NCBI GenBank assembly: GCA_034687125.1
Contig: JAQGBZ010000667.1
Span: 1 to 21,481 of the forward strand
Reading direction: 5' to 3'
Length of the DNA: 21,481 nt
From: Neelides folsomi
Lineage: Eukaryota; Arthropoda; Collembola; Neelipleona; Neelidae
Below, piece by piece: positions 1-9,689 of this stretch. How positions within the stretch are numbered: the first letter of the stretch is position 1; each line of letters opens with the position of its first letter. The position numbers and the translations under genes were made by a program. Under the pieces are notes generated by a model. The model saw only the letters and a program-made list of their open reading frames with translations. It had not been told where the DNA came from and made no database searches.

Positions 1-78
1 TAATACTTGATTGTTACTTGAAATCTCAGCTTTTTGTTCTAATACTTGATTGTTACTTGAAATCTCAGCTTTTTGTTT
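1..78 (-). repeat. 39-bp in-frame tandem repeat, two copies visible
   Basis: Positions 1-39 and 40-78 are identical except for the last base. The unit is 39 bp, 13 codons in the minus-strand coding frame, encoding the peptide EQKAEISSNNQVL twice (KQ instead of EQ at the first copy). The array touches the window edge and may continue to the left. Confidence 0.95.
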
Positions 79-1538
79 ATTTTCGTCATCAATTTTATTT
101 TTTGACATTGGAACTGATAAATCATTTGTGTCATCTCCAGCACAAATTTTTGATTTTTGATCGTTACAATTTTGTGAAGAAAGTCCATTAGGTTCAATTA
201 GCTCTCTCGTTTCACATTTTTTGTCTTGAGTTTGGGTTGGTTGGTCAATTGATATAGCTGATGGAGCTGTTAATTTTATATTATTTTCTGCTTCATCTTT
301 AATGTCTAAGTTCTTTACCTCTTCATTTTTAAAAGAAAGTGTGTTCAATTCAGGACTGTTAGCAATTATTGATAAAGTCTCCAACTTTGTTTCTTGTAAA
401 TGTACTACTTTTACTTCTTCAAATTTTACAATTTCTTTAACTAATTCAACTTTATTTTCTTTTGAACATTCCAAGCTATCTGTTGGTAATATCTGAGCAA
501 TTTCAATTGCTGCATTGTCGCAGTGAATATTTTTTACTTGTTCATTTGTTTCAATGAGGGAATTATCGATTTCCTTTGGGATAGAGAGGTCATGATGTGA
601 AGTCATTTCAAATTCAATTTTATCTTTGCTATCATATAGTGTAGCTTGAGTGTTTGTGGTTTGAAAATCAGAAATATTAGGTTCGTTAAAGCAAGGATAA
701 AGCTGGGGGTCACTCGATGGTTCAACAATTGAATTTTGTTTGTCAGTTAGTTGTTGAGAGGGATGGAGGGAAGGTAAATCAATTTCACAATTAAGTTCAT
801 TAATTTTCAAACAAATATTAGATTGAGAATCTGTCTCAAAAAGACCAGAATTGGCACATTTAATTTGGTCTGATTGATTAGTTATCAAAGGCTTACCATC
901 TTCGTCTCCTTTAACCTCATTGTGGTTTATATTTGAATGTTCTTCATTCAAACTTGAACCAGTATTAAGCAAAGAGGCATCTTTCGCATCTTTTAATTTT
1001 TCAGTCTGCGTAAACATTTCTTCAATATCCATTTCTTGTTTGTTAACTTTTGAAGTTTGAAAAAGATCTTGAACATGCTTGATTTCACTATTGATTTCAT
1101 TTTCATCTTTTTTCAATGAAACTTCAGGAGTTTTAAATTCTTGTTCATTTTCAATTTGTTGATTTTTCAATGTTAAATTCTCAATTAGATTTTCACTGCT
1201 TTTCTCAATTGATTGATTCTCATTTTCAGTTGAAAAAATTAAAATTTCTGATCTTGTTTCTTCATTAGACTTATTGTCTTTATTCGTGACTTTAATTAAC
1301 TGTAGGCTGGAACTAGAATCATCAATTAATTGTTCTTTCATTTGATTCTTGTCTCTGCTCATTTCGTTCAATATTTCATCCTGAGTCATTTGTGACTCGT
1401 CATTAAACTTGTGTATTTGGGTTTGTCCTGGTTTAATTTCTTTTTCTTTTGTTTGTTTTAAGATGAGTTCATCTGAAGGTATTTGGGCCAACTGAGAACA
1501 TTCCTCACTTGGGATTTCTGGCTCCGTGTCAGCTCTCC
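1..1538 (-). CDS. Ig gene exon I: long disordered exon, cut by the window edge
   Basis: After acceptor cttgcag (ends at 1539), the frame stays open for 512 codons to position 1 with no stop and no exit donor seen. It begins RADTEPEIPSEECSQLAQ and is very rich in Asn, Glu, Lys, Gln, Ser and Ile, with scattered Cys and Trp absent in what I read. The phase (G plus GG) fits exon H. The last 26 residues in the window are two copies of a 13-residue repeat. It is probably a spacer of the same giant protein. I see no homology to a named domain. Confidence 0.8.
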
Positions 1539-4500
1539 CTGCAAGTTAAATGTAAAATAAAGCTATTAGAACTTCCTTGTTTGCAACATCTCTTTTTAAC
1601 TACCACTTTGTGGGATTTTATATTTTTTAAACAATTTTTTCTTATAAATACTAAATCATGTATAGGATATAAGTATTGGTAAACAAAATCTCCATATCTC
1701 ACCTTTCTCGGATGATTTGAGAGGGAGATTTTCAGGTTGAACAACTTCGGTTGAAATGAGAGAGCTGTTTTCTAATGTTTTTACTGATTCAGCCAGAATA
1801 TTTTCTTCGTATTTCATCTCACTTTGAGATTTTTGAGTTGTTGGAGTCTTACTTATCTTACAAGACTCAACTGCTTTTTCTTTTTGAATATCTTGGCTAT
1901 TTGATTTAACGCCCAGCTTTTGAGACTCCTCATTTAATATTTCAGTTTGAGCTAATTGAAGCTCATCGTGGTTTTTCATCAGTGTAATTTTATTTGCAGT
2001 TAAATGATCAGCCTTGTCATTATCTGGCTGATCCGTTAATTTAGCTTGCTCAGTAAGATTTGGAATTTGAGTCTGCTGAAGTGATTCGGAAGAATTTTTT
2101 AACACTTCAGATTCAATCTGAATCTGATCACTCATAAGTTTTTGTACCGAAGTATATTTATCAATTTTATTTTGTTTTGCATTGAGCTTCAATTTCTCCT
2201 GAACATCTTGTATAACTGTCTCGCTTTCTTTGATAGAATCTATACTCATAAGATTTTTATTAGGTAATTCTAATCTGGATAATGCATGCATGTTCTTTGT
2301 ATGTATTTAATACGCTTCTAAATTGTTAAGCTTTAATATCTGTACTAAACCCGACCACAATAAATTATCCACGCAAAAAATTCGAAATCTCGAAATATAT
2401 AAATCAAAATTATTCACTATAAAATTAAATACCTTTATACTGCTTAGTTACGATAATCCAAACGTGTATAGTTAAAAAAATTTATTTAACTAAAAGGCAA
2501 TAGTTGATTGAAAGTGAAAGAAGGTTACACAAAATATTTTCTACACTTTTTAAATACCAGGTTTTATAAGTTTAATTCAGTTGTGACAACTTTAATTCAA
2601 TTTTAAATATCAATGTGACCTACGCGGCTTAAAACTAATTTAAAAGCTCGCCGGTGCACTGAAGTTGCAAGCGTCTAAAGCGTCTCAACAGAAATCTCTT
2701 CCCATGCTTACAAAACCGCCGTGCGAAGGCATGGTAAGTTTTCAAATTGCCTTCCATTTGTGTGAACACGCCGCGACATTATTCCCCACAAATTCTCAAT
2801 AGGGTTGAGGTCAGGAGAAAACGATGGACGATCAGAGGAATGTTGTGCTCTTCAAATCACTCCATTGTCGACGCTGTTGTATGCTGACGTTCCCCATCTT
2901 GCATAAATCTTTATCTTGTAGGTCGATCAAGTGAATTATGGTCAAGCCCTTCCCAAAATGGCATTACAAAGGCACCCAAATCATGAAGGATCCGCCTCCT
3001 GAGTGCCTCTTTGAAAAAATCTTCTTTTCCTTTCGCAAGTCATGCCAATATTCTCCAAAACCGTCAGGACTATCGAGGTTCCAACGTATCTCATCAGACC
3101 AGACCCTTCTTTTCTATTTGTATCCCCAATGAATTTTTTCTTGAGCACAGGCATACCTCCGTTCAATGTGACATGGTTTCAATGGTGGACGAATGGCCAT
3201 TTTCCGAAAGTTAATGTGTGGAGACGTCTTCAGCACTCTTCGTAAGCTTTCTCTTGAAACATTCAAGTCGAGTTGAGCCCTAATTTCATTGCATGAGATT
3301 CTGTCATTGCTCGCAACTCTTCGAATGTGACGTTCATCGGCGGGACTCAATTTCTTTGGCCGTCCTCTTCTTTCCCTTGGCCCGGTCGGTGTATTCTGCC
3401 TTCGCTGAATGAATTTAGGGATTATTGATAAATCTCGGCCTATAATTCTTGCGATTGAGCGAAAAGAATGACCCCGCTCATTTAAAGCAATAATTTGACC
3501 CTTTTCAAATTGTGTTAATGTTGGCCCTCATCCCATTTTCCCTAAATAGCCAACAAAAAGTCTTAAATGCCTTTGTCAATTTATTTACACATTAAGCATT
3601 AAATTTAAAACTTAAAATACATTTAAATAAAATTACCTTACTTAATAATCCTGTTAAAAGCAATGAAAGCAAAGTGTGGAAATTATTTTGTACAAGGGTA
3701 ATTTCAAAATTTTATAAAATTTTGGTTTTATAACTTTTAGATTTAATCCAAACTTTATCGATATCTTTTACCTCCTGTTTTACTCCCACTAAATCAGTTT
3801 GTCAAATTGTACTTTTGATTTCTCAAAAATAATATGCGTGAATAATTTATTGTGATCCGGTTTACAAATAATAAAAGCTTTGTATTATTGTGAGTAAGTA
3901 CTACTTTCTAACTTTCACCTAATATTAATTCTAAAATCAACTATCAGTAATTGACCTACCCTATAATTCTAAATAAGGTTAGTTAAGAAAGATAGTTATT
4001 ACGCCTTCATGCAACAATTGTTTTATTGACTTATACAAAATATTAATTTTTAATAAATATTTTTTACCTATTTTCATGATCTTTGTTCCTGTTATTTTCA
4101 CTTCATATGTCTTCTCTTTGGGCATTTCAACTTCTTTTCCTTTATTCTTCATGAAATATTCTTTTTCAGCGTCGGTGAGATCAGTCTCTGTATCAATTAT
4201 ATCAGTTTCCTTTAAATCTTCTGGATATCTGGAACTCAGGTCTTGACAGAGATTTGCTAAATATTGTCGCATTTTTGCTTCATTCTCTTCGAGTTTAATT
4301 TCATCAATTGTCAAAGGTAGTTTCGTTTCAGCTCCTTCACTCTTTGTTAAACTCGAAATTGTTTCTTGATTTTTAATTTCATTTTCTATTCCTTTATTTA
4401 CCACTTGTTGGTTAATTGATGATTTTTCAATAGTTTCAGTTTTATCACAGTTGAAATCATTCTTTCTCTCAAAAGAATTTTGTTTCTCTGACTTTTCACT

Positions 4501-7500
4501 TTTATTTTCTTGTGAACTTTGCTTAATCAATTTTTTCCCTTTCTCTAAAGTGTTTTCTATAACTTCAATCGAATTTTGTTTAGATGATTTTTTATCATTT
4601 ATTGTGTCTTTACTTTCAAAGGAGCTTTGTTTGGATGAAGTTTTCTTTTTCTCCTCTAAAGACTCACTTTTAGTTTCAACTGAATTTTGCTTTGATGGAC
4701 TTTTCTTTATGGCACTTAATGGTTCCTCTTTATTTCCCTCAAGTGAATTTTGTTTAGAAGATATTTTCTTCTTATCTCCCGATGGTTCATCTTTAGTTTC
4801 AATAGAGTTTTGTTTAGATGAAATTCGTTTCACAACAGGTGATTCACTTTGCTCAATTTGTTTTACTTCTTGTGCTTTATCTATTGCTTTCTTAGATTTA
4901 TTACTTTCACTCGAAATCGATCTCTCCAATTTCCCTTTTGATTCACTTTTTTCACTGTCGCTTTTATCTTTTGACCTTTGTTTAATTAAATGACGTTTTG
5001 TTTTTTCAACATCTTCATCTTTAATGGTTCTTATGTCATGTTTCTCACCATCAGAATCTGGCCCAGCAAGAATATCACTCTCTTTAGCCCTCTCATAATC
5101 TCCCATTGTAAATCCAATTTCGCTTTCACTTTTATCAGTAATTTCCACTTGACCTAATGTAATGGTTTCTGCACTTTTAACCTCATTGCAAAAATTAAAA
5201 AGAAAGTTCTTTATCTTATCTTCAGTTGGTGACACTTGCTCTCCTCCCAAATTACTCAATAAAGTGTCTTGGGGAATTTCATCCTTTCTTCCGGCAGTTT
5301 CCAACATATAATCATCATAGTCAAAAGAATCTCTAAATTCATCTGAGCCTTCAAATGAGTCTTGAGGGGGAATGTCAAATCTCACTCTGCCTTTGGGATC
5401 GTCAACTTCATAATTGTCTTCCATTACTTCTTCTGCATAGGTTTCATTCTCTGACCGAATTTTCTCAATTGTTTCAAGTGCCAAATTCCTCTCAATTTCC
5501 ATTTCTCTCATCAATGACATGAGTTCTTGGGCAAAACTTGCATTTTCCGATCCACCCGATTTGCTCGTTAATGTGTCGGCCTTCTCCGTTGCGTCTTTAC
5601 TCACTTTCTCTGCCATTTCTTTTTTTCTCACATCGGGTTTTCCTCCTTTGGGAGCTGACATCAACTTTCGGCTCTCTTCTTTTAAAATTCCCTGTGTGGT
5701 TGAATTCAGTTTAAGGTCTTCTGTCTTCATGGACTCGTAATTTTCAAGAACTTGGTTTTCTTCCACATAAGCTTTTCTCATTTCAAAATCTGAAAGGTCC
5801 TCGAAATCATTTTCGGTTTTATCAGAATTTGCTTCCGACTTTGCAGATTCAAATGCATCTGATTGGTTAACGTCGATAACGACAGCCTCCATATAAATGT
5901 TCCCAGACACACTTGTTTCCTTTACGAAGCGAAGCGAAGGAAGTGTGATGATGCTGTGTTCTGAAAATGAAAAGAATTAACATTATTTGGGTGAGTGGAG
6001 CAAGTGTGGCCTTAATTAGGTGCAGTTTGAGATATCATTACCGGAGATGTATTCTGAGTATTCGTTGGCAAACATTTCAAGGATGGCCTTCGCGTCGTTC
6101 TCTGTTAAGTCTGGCGTCTCATACAGTGACACAGAGACTTCCTTCCCGTCTATCGAAATGGAAATTTCATCTCTTTCTGAGAGCGGAGTCTCGTACATGC
6201 TCAGGAGTTGGGACGATCTTTCCTCCAAAATGGTAGAGAGTGATGGATCCTTTTGAAGCTTATTTTCCTCTTTCTCATTATTTTTGAATTTTTCTAATAA
6301 AAATTAAAATATTGTATAAATATTTATGTTACGTTAACATATTATTTATTTGGATGCTATGTACTCTATTTCAGAATGATTGAAGGTAGGATTTACATTT
6401 ACAACTTAAAACATCTAAGGTAAGTAAAGCATTGAGTGAGTGAGAAGATATTTTTTTACATGTGAGTGCTTACGTAAGGTGTTTATGAATAAATAATTAG
6501 CACAAAAAGTTCATATTGTTCCAACCTTCAAAGCCGAGGAGAGCCGCAGAACTTGAGATCGTTCCCATACAGTTCTTTGCCTAAATAATTTTTAATTTTT
6601 ATTGAGATTATATTAATTATAAATAATTAACAATTGTTAATCAATTTAGTTAAAATTATAAAAACAATTCACCTCACAAGTATACGTTCCTAAACAGCAC
6701 GTTCCATCTTTGCCAGAGATGATCCTATGGATATCCCCAGCTTTCAATTCGACTCCATCTTTAAACCATTTAAGCGTGGGCTGAGGAACGCCAATCACTT
6801 TGCATTCCAAGTTCACCGTTCCTTCGCTGCTCAAAATGGCTTTTAAATTCTCAAGGAACCTCGGCTTCTTGTAATGAGATGGAATACTCAACTTCACTTT
6901 GCAACTTGTCATTGACTGTCCATATTCATTACTCGCCAAACACTTGTAATCTCCCTCATGTCTCAGCTCAAGGGTTTGGATTGTATAAGAGAATGTTCCG
7001 GTTCCTTCGTTAACTCCGACGTTTTCAGTCCCTTCGGCGTAGAACTTCACTTCTGTCACAGGCTCTGTCACTTGAACACTCAATTTGAGGCTTTCACCAA
7101 TTTTGGATTCCGTGGACTTTAAGCCTTTAAGAAACCTCGGCGGCCGTTGTTCCAAATCTTGCATTTCCATCACGAGTTTCCTCTCCGCTTCACTCAATTG
7201 ATGTTTTATGTCCTCAAGGCTTAAAATTGCATTGGACTTCACTTCTCCCATGCAATTGTGAGCTAAGCAGGAGTAAGTTCCAAGGGAATTGGTTCCACTC
7301 AGCTGGTAAACGTCACCAGGTTTAAGTTCGAGCCCATCTTTGAACCATCGGAGGTTCGGCGTTGGAAACCCCACAACTTTACATTCAAAGGACACAAGGC
7401 CTTCTTCTGTAAGGATGGCTCGAAGATCCTCAAGAAATCTTGGCTTGCGATAGTTTTTAGGCACAATTAAAGAAATGTAACAACTTGAAGATGAGGTTAA

Positions 7501-8755
7501 GCCGTTTGAAGCCTCAATTTCACATCTCCATTCCCCGTCGTCTCGTGCTTCTAGTTGGTTTATGATCAGCTTTTGAACCTTTCCTTGACTCACAATCTGA
7601 ATTCGATCGGAAGAGAGAATTTCTTCGTTTTTATTAAACCACTTCACTTTCTTTGGAGTTAACTCAAGGGACAGGGTGAGAACGTGCGGTTCTCCTATTT
7701 TTGCCTTGTGATCAACGAGGGAGTCGACAATTAGTGGCGATAATCCTCGTTCTTTCTTCGATTCAATTAAATGAACTTGCGATGATGAATAAGCTGAGCC
7801 CATGCAATTAATTGCTTCCACACTGTATGCCCCGATACTATTATCTGGATTTGCTGCAAGAGAAAAGATGTCTCCGGGTTTGATTTCCACGCCGTCTTTG
7901 AACCATCGTAGTATAGGAGTTGGAATTCCTATCACCTAATAAATATAATTTTAATTTTACGACTTTTCAATTCGTCATCTCATCGGCCTATTTCAATAAA
8001 TAAACTATGTAATATTAGATTTTTTTCAAACCTTGCATTCCAATGAGACGCTCCCCGCTTCGTTGAGTACAGCTCTTAGATTTTCAACAAACTCTGGACT
8101 CTTGTACGCACGTGGAACTGAATAAAGCCCAAGATTATTAATACTTTAGATATTCAGATTATACACACATGTGTAAAAAATATATATTTAAAATATTACA
8201 ATTAAAAATACAAACTTACTCAACACTTTTAATTGACACGTGGATGTTTCCCTTCCCCCTAAATTCTCCGCGACACATGTCCATTGGCCTTCATCTTCTT
8301 GCGTCACTAGGTTGACGTCTATGAAGTAGAAGTTGCCCTCATTTACAAGTTTGTACCTCTCCGATATCTTGAGTCTCTTAGCGTTTAGAAACCACGATAC
8401 CTGAATAAAATAAAATTGTATTAATTCTTGTATGAAAGTTTTATTAATAGTTAAATGGATTATTACCTTCACGGTCATATCAGATTGGACTTCAACGAGA
8501 AAGCGCGTACGTGTTCCAACTTTAACTGCTGAGTCTGTTAATTGTCGGACAAACTCTGGTGCTTTTTGTGGTGGCGGTGCCATGCTGAAATGATATGGTG
8601 CTGTGATCGGACTCGGCGGATTCGGATCCAATTTCCAATCGTTGACTTTACTGCTACTACTATTCGTCGTGTTCCGTGGTCTTAAGTCAGATACTTGTAG
8701 GACAAACGGATTCGTTGATGCTGCGTATGCTTCTCCCTTCAATAGTTTGTCAAAC
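1..8755 (-). CDS. Titin-family muscle protein, Stretchin-Mlck-like (partial, 9 exons)
   Basis: Exons in transcription order: 8755-8467, 8400-8220, 8117-8032, 7935-6673, 6580-6526, 6293-6042, 5960-4068, 2269-1703, 1538-1. All eight introns between them are GT-AG and every phase matches, giving about 2,041 residues without a stop. Seen: six Ig domains (residues about 57-625), a linker with two YETP motifs and an LRFVKET segment (about 640-740), then a long K/E/S/N/Q-rich tail. Known: arthropod Stretchin-Mlck and unc-89/obscurin proteins are giant sarcomeric proteins with I-set Ig domains, flexible spacers and a myosin-light-chain-kinase-type domain. Inferred: Stretchin-Mlck is the closest fit, recalled from motifs such as VLQVSDLRP, GTCCLGTYTCE and GKEVSVSLYETPDL. 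No kinase or FN3 domain is visible here. The true start is probably to the right of 8755. The gene might instead be labelled unc-89 or titin-like; family confidence is high, exact orthology moderate. Confidence 0.85.
1703..2269 (-). CDS. Ig gene exon H: charged disordered spacer
   Basis: I placed the acceptor at attag (2271-2270), because only this site gives the two leading bases needed to complete the codon left by exon G. The alternative tatccag, 5 bp upstream, breaks the frame. The exon reads LPNKNLMSIDSIKESETV and onward, rich in Glu, Lys, Gln, Ser and Leu. It ends PENLPLKSSEK before donor GTGAGA. A start at ATG 2291 is open but not needed. No domain is recognisable. Confidence 0.7.
2528..3690 (-). 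mobile_element. Tc1/mariner transposon, decayed and internally deleted
   Basis: The inner parts of the termini match as inverted repeats: 2529-2549 against the reverse complement of 3671-3691, 19 of 21 identical (core acaaaat...acacttt). A TA dinucleotide flanks each end (2526-2527, 3691-3692), the target duplication known for this superfamily. The left tip has two extra bases relative to the right. The 1,163-bp length is short for the family, consistent with an internal deletion in the transposase. It inserted into an intron of the Ig gene, with its gene on the same strand. Confidence 0.88.
2603..3536 (-). pseudogene. Tc1-like DDE transposase remnant
   Basis: From an ATG at 3536 the frame reads MG-stop-GPTLTQFEKGQ, then a helix-turn-helix (GHSFRSIARIIGRD), a GRPKKLSP linker and a second DNA-binding helix region (DERHIRRVASN). 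The catalytic part follows: WSDE (first Asp), SGGGSFMIWV, then in another frame MQDGERQH (second Asp) and SPDLNPIENLWG (region of the third acidic residue). At least five internal stops and two frame changes are present. The segment between the SGGGS block and the second Asp is too short for the family. It cannot encode an active enzyme. Confidence 0.92.
4068..5960 (-). CDS. Ig gene exon G: disordered spacer with SKQNS repeats
   Basis: This 1,893-bp exon has acceptor ttttcag ending at 5961 and donor GTAAAA at 4067. It begins LPSLRFVKETSVSGNIYMEA, finishing the conserved linker. It then turns strongly acidic (FEDLSDFEMRKAYVEENQ), with a possible helix around SFAQELMSLMREMEIERNLA and an acidic patch (FRDSFDYDDYMLE). 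An SKQNS-type repeat array (4821-4457) and a final charged stretch with YLANLCQDLSSRYPEDLKE follow. Read past the donor, the frame continues about 30 codons to a stop at 3979; I prefer splicing because the next exon fits in phase. It is likely an elastic or regulatory spacer, by analogy with titin-family PEVK-like regions. Confidence 0.88.
4457..4821 (-). repeat. Imperfect coding repeat array, S-S-K-Q-N-S-I/L/V-E units
   Basis: Seven diverged units of about 13 to 21 residues each start with a version of SSKQNS: SSKQNSIE, SSKQNSLE, PSKQNSVE, SSKQSSFE, SSKQNSIE, LIKQSSQE, SEKQNSFE. Each is followed by acidic residues and a lysine run. On the plus strand the core shows as recurring gaattttgttta-like words about 50-63 bp apart. 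It is probably disordered, with many serines that kinases could modify. Confidence 0.85.
6042..6293 (-). CDS. Ig gene exon F: conserved linker with YETP repeats
   Basis: This exon is 252 bp, phase 2 in and 1 out. It begins with a Lys/Glu-rich stretch (KFKNNEKEENKLQKDP), then ERSSQLLSMYETPLSERDE, GKEVSVSLYETPDLTE and an amphipathic segment (AKAILEMFANEYSEYIS). The two YETP motifs are 26 residues apart. The module recalls the region just after the Ig block in insect Stretchin-Mlck; its function is unknown to me. Confidence 0.85.
6526..6580 (-). CDS. Ig gene exon E: end of Ig domain 6
   Basis: This 55-bp exon is too short for ordinary ORF calling. After acceptor atttag it reads AKNCMGTISSSAALLGFE and ends one base into a codon at donor GTTGGA. 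It completes Ig6: the preceding exon ends GTYTCE, and titin-type Ig domains continue A.NCMG after the F-strand Cys. Confidence 0.88.
6673..7935 (-). CDS. Ig gene exon D: Ig domains 2 to 6
   Basis: One 421-codon exon carries the rest of Ig2 (WFKDGVEIKPGD, then NCMGSAYSSSQ), all of Ig3 (KKVKWFNKNEEI, DDGEWRCEIEASNG), Ig4 (RKPRFLEDLRAIL, FECKVVGFPTPNLRWFKDG), Ig5 (PPRFLKGLKSTESKIGES, HEGDYKCLASNEYG) and most of Ig6 (KKPRFLENLKAIL, LECKVIGVPQPTLKWFKDG, GTCCLGTYTCE). Even-numbered domains keep both fold cysteines; odd-numbered ones lack the B-strand Cys. Between Ig4 and Ig5 is a short helical, charged linker (HQLSEAERKLVMEMQDLEQ). Seen by motif reading, not by a profile search. Confidence 0.95.
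8032..8117 (-). CDS. Ig gene exon C: start of Ig domain 2
   Basis: This exon reads PRAYKSPEFVENLRAVLNE, ending SLECK at the B-strand Cys, then donor GTTTGA. It forms the first third of Ig domain 2, whose remainder starts exon D with VIGIPTPILRWF. Phases in (2 bases) and out (0) match the neighbouring exons. Confidence 0.85.
8220..8400 (-). CDS. Ig gene exon B: second half of Ig domain 1
   Basis: This exon follows a 66-bp intron and starts VSWFLNAKRL, the core Trp strand of an I-set Ig fold. It continues to the DEGQWTCVAENLGG motif with the F-strand Cys. The usual B-strand Cys is missing: exon A has FLVEV at that place. Domain 1 is therefore a degenerate Ig without the canonical disulfide. 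The exon ends one base into a codon at donor GTAAGT. Confidence 0.88.
8467..8755 (-). CDS. Ig gene exon A: N-terminal segment and start of Ig domain 1
   Basis: Acceptor ttttattag ends at 8756; donor GTAATA starts at 8466. The exon starts with one base of a split codon, then reads FDKLLKGEAYAASTNPFVLQ. A Ser/Thr/Asn/Pro-rich spacer with a PPPQKAPEF junction follows, then the first half of Ig domain 1 (VRQLTDSAVKVGTRTRFLVE). There is no methionine at the start of the exon, so translation begins in an upstream exon. Confidence 0.85.
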
Positions 8756-9689
8756 CTAATAAAAATTCAACTTTTGAATTTCATAATATAATAATATAGC
8801 TATTAACGTTGCGTTATTTAAAATGTCTTAAAGTTGAGCATTTTATTAAGACTTGTAAATAGGTTCGAGTTCATTAAAGCTTACAAGCTATAAATACACA
8901 TAAAATATTCATTACTTTAATGAAGAATGGTATAGAGAATATAGGGTTAACGCATCAACAATTTAAATTGAAGTGCTTTCCAAAACAGATATGTTCTGAA
9001 CATATCCTAAGCGTACATATCAGATTTATCAAAAAGAAATATGATAGAGGTGAAAGAAAATGGTTTAAGACTCGAAAGTATAAGAGCCGCAAGAACCAGG
9101 ACGAGTAAATTATTCATTATCACACCAGATTCAACTGGCCGGCCGCCAATGGATAGATTAATTCAAAAATAAGAATAACAGCAAAGAAAACACACTGAGA
9201 AAGGTTGATCTCGTTGAGCATAAATGAAAGTGTAAACATTTCACTCACCCATCTTTCTAGGTTAAAAACGTGTAAAAACTGGAATGAGTTTTCTTTTAAA
9301 CTCCGCTTCCTCCGGAAATTTCCGAGGAAGATGAAAAAAGAATGAAGGAAAAGTATGTGTTCATTATTTTTTACAATATTATTACTCAGAAGAATCCGGT
9401 TCTGGCTCGGGGTCCAATTTCTATTTTCTAATATTGCGCTTTGCGCTCTGTACCCACACACAACATTACTCAATTCATCCGGTTCGAAATTCAATTTTCA
9501 CGATGCTCTTGAATCATAAAAATTTAATTATCATAATATAAACATAATATGATCCAATGAATATAAAATAGTTGTAAATTGATTATAAATTTCTGCCAAC
9601 CTGGGTTTTCATAATTAATGATACATTATATACTTATCAACGCATCCTGTGACTTTTTGTGAGATTATAAAATATAAAATCTTACTTAT
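8756..9689 (-). other. Possible non-canonical AT-AG intron
   Basis: If 9690-9890 is an exon of the Ig gene, this 934-bp stretch is the intron. It begins ATAAGTAAG (9689-9681), which is the GTAAGT consensus with G replaced by A at position +1, and ends ttttattag. A plus-strand frame at 8920-9108 and a minus-strand frame at 9494-9120 look non-coding: biased composition and no recognisable domain. No other gene is seen here. Confidence 0.3.

Larger units (their letters stand above)
2270..4067 (-). other. Intron G-H (1.8 kb) hosting a transposon
   Basis: The intron separates exons 5960-4068 and 2269-1703. Positions 2528-3690 are a degraded Tc1/mariner element. The flanks (2270-2525 and 3693-4067) are AT-rich with no open frame or repeat that I can support. 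Confidence 0.75.

Noticed and set aside
2938..3245. Several plus-strand frames of 60-70 codons
   Set aside because: Antisense shadows of the decayed transposase.
4451..4993. 180-codon plus-strand open frame
   Set aside because: It is the antisense shadow of the repeat-rich coding exon 5960-4068; its Phe/Leu/Ser-rich repeats mirror the SKQNS units.
9120..9494. 124-codon minus-strand frame
   Set aside because: No start context, no homology that I recognise, and hydrophobic composition typical of AT-rich chance frames; it lies in the putative intron.
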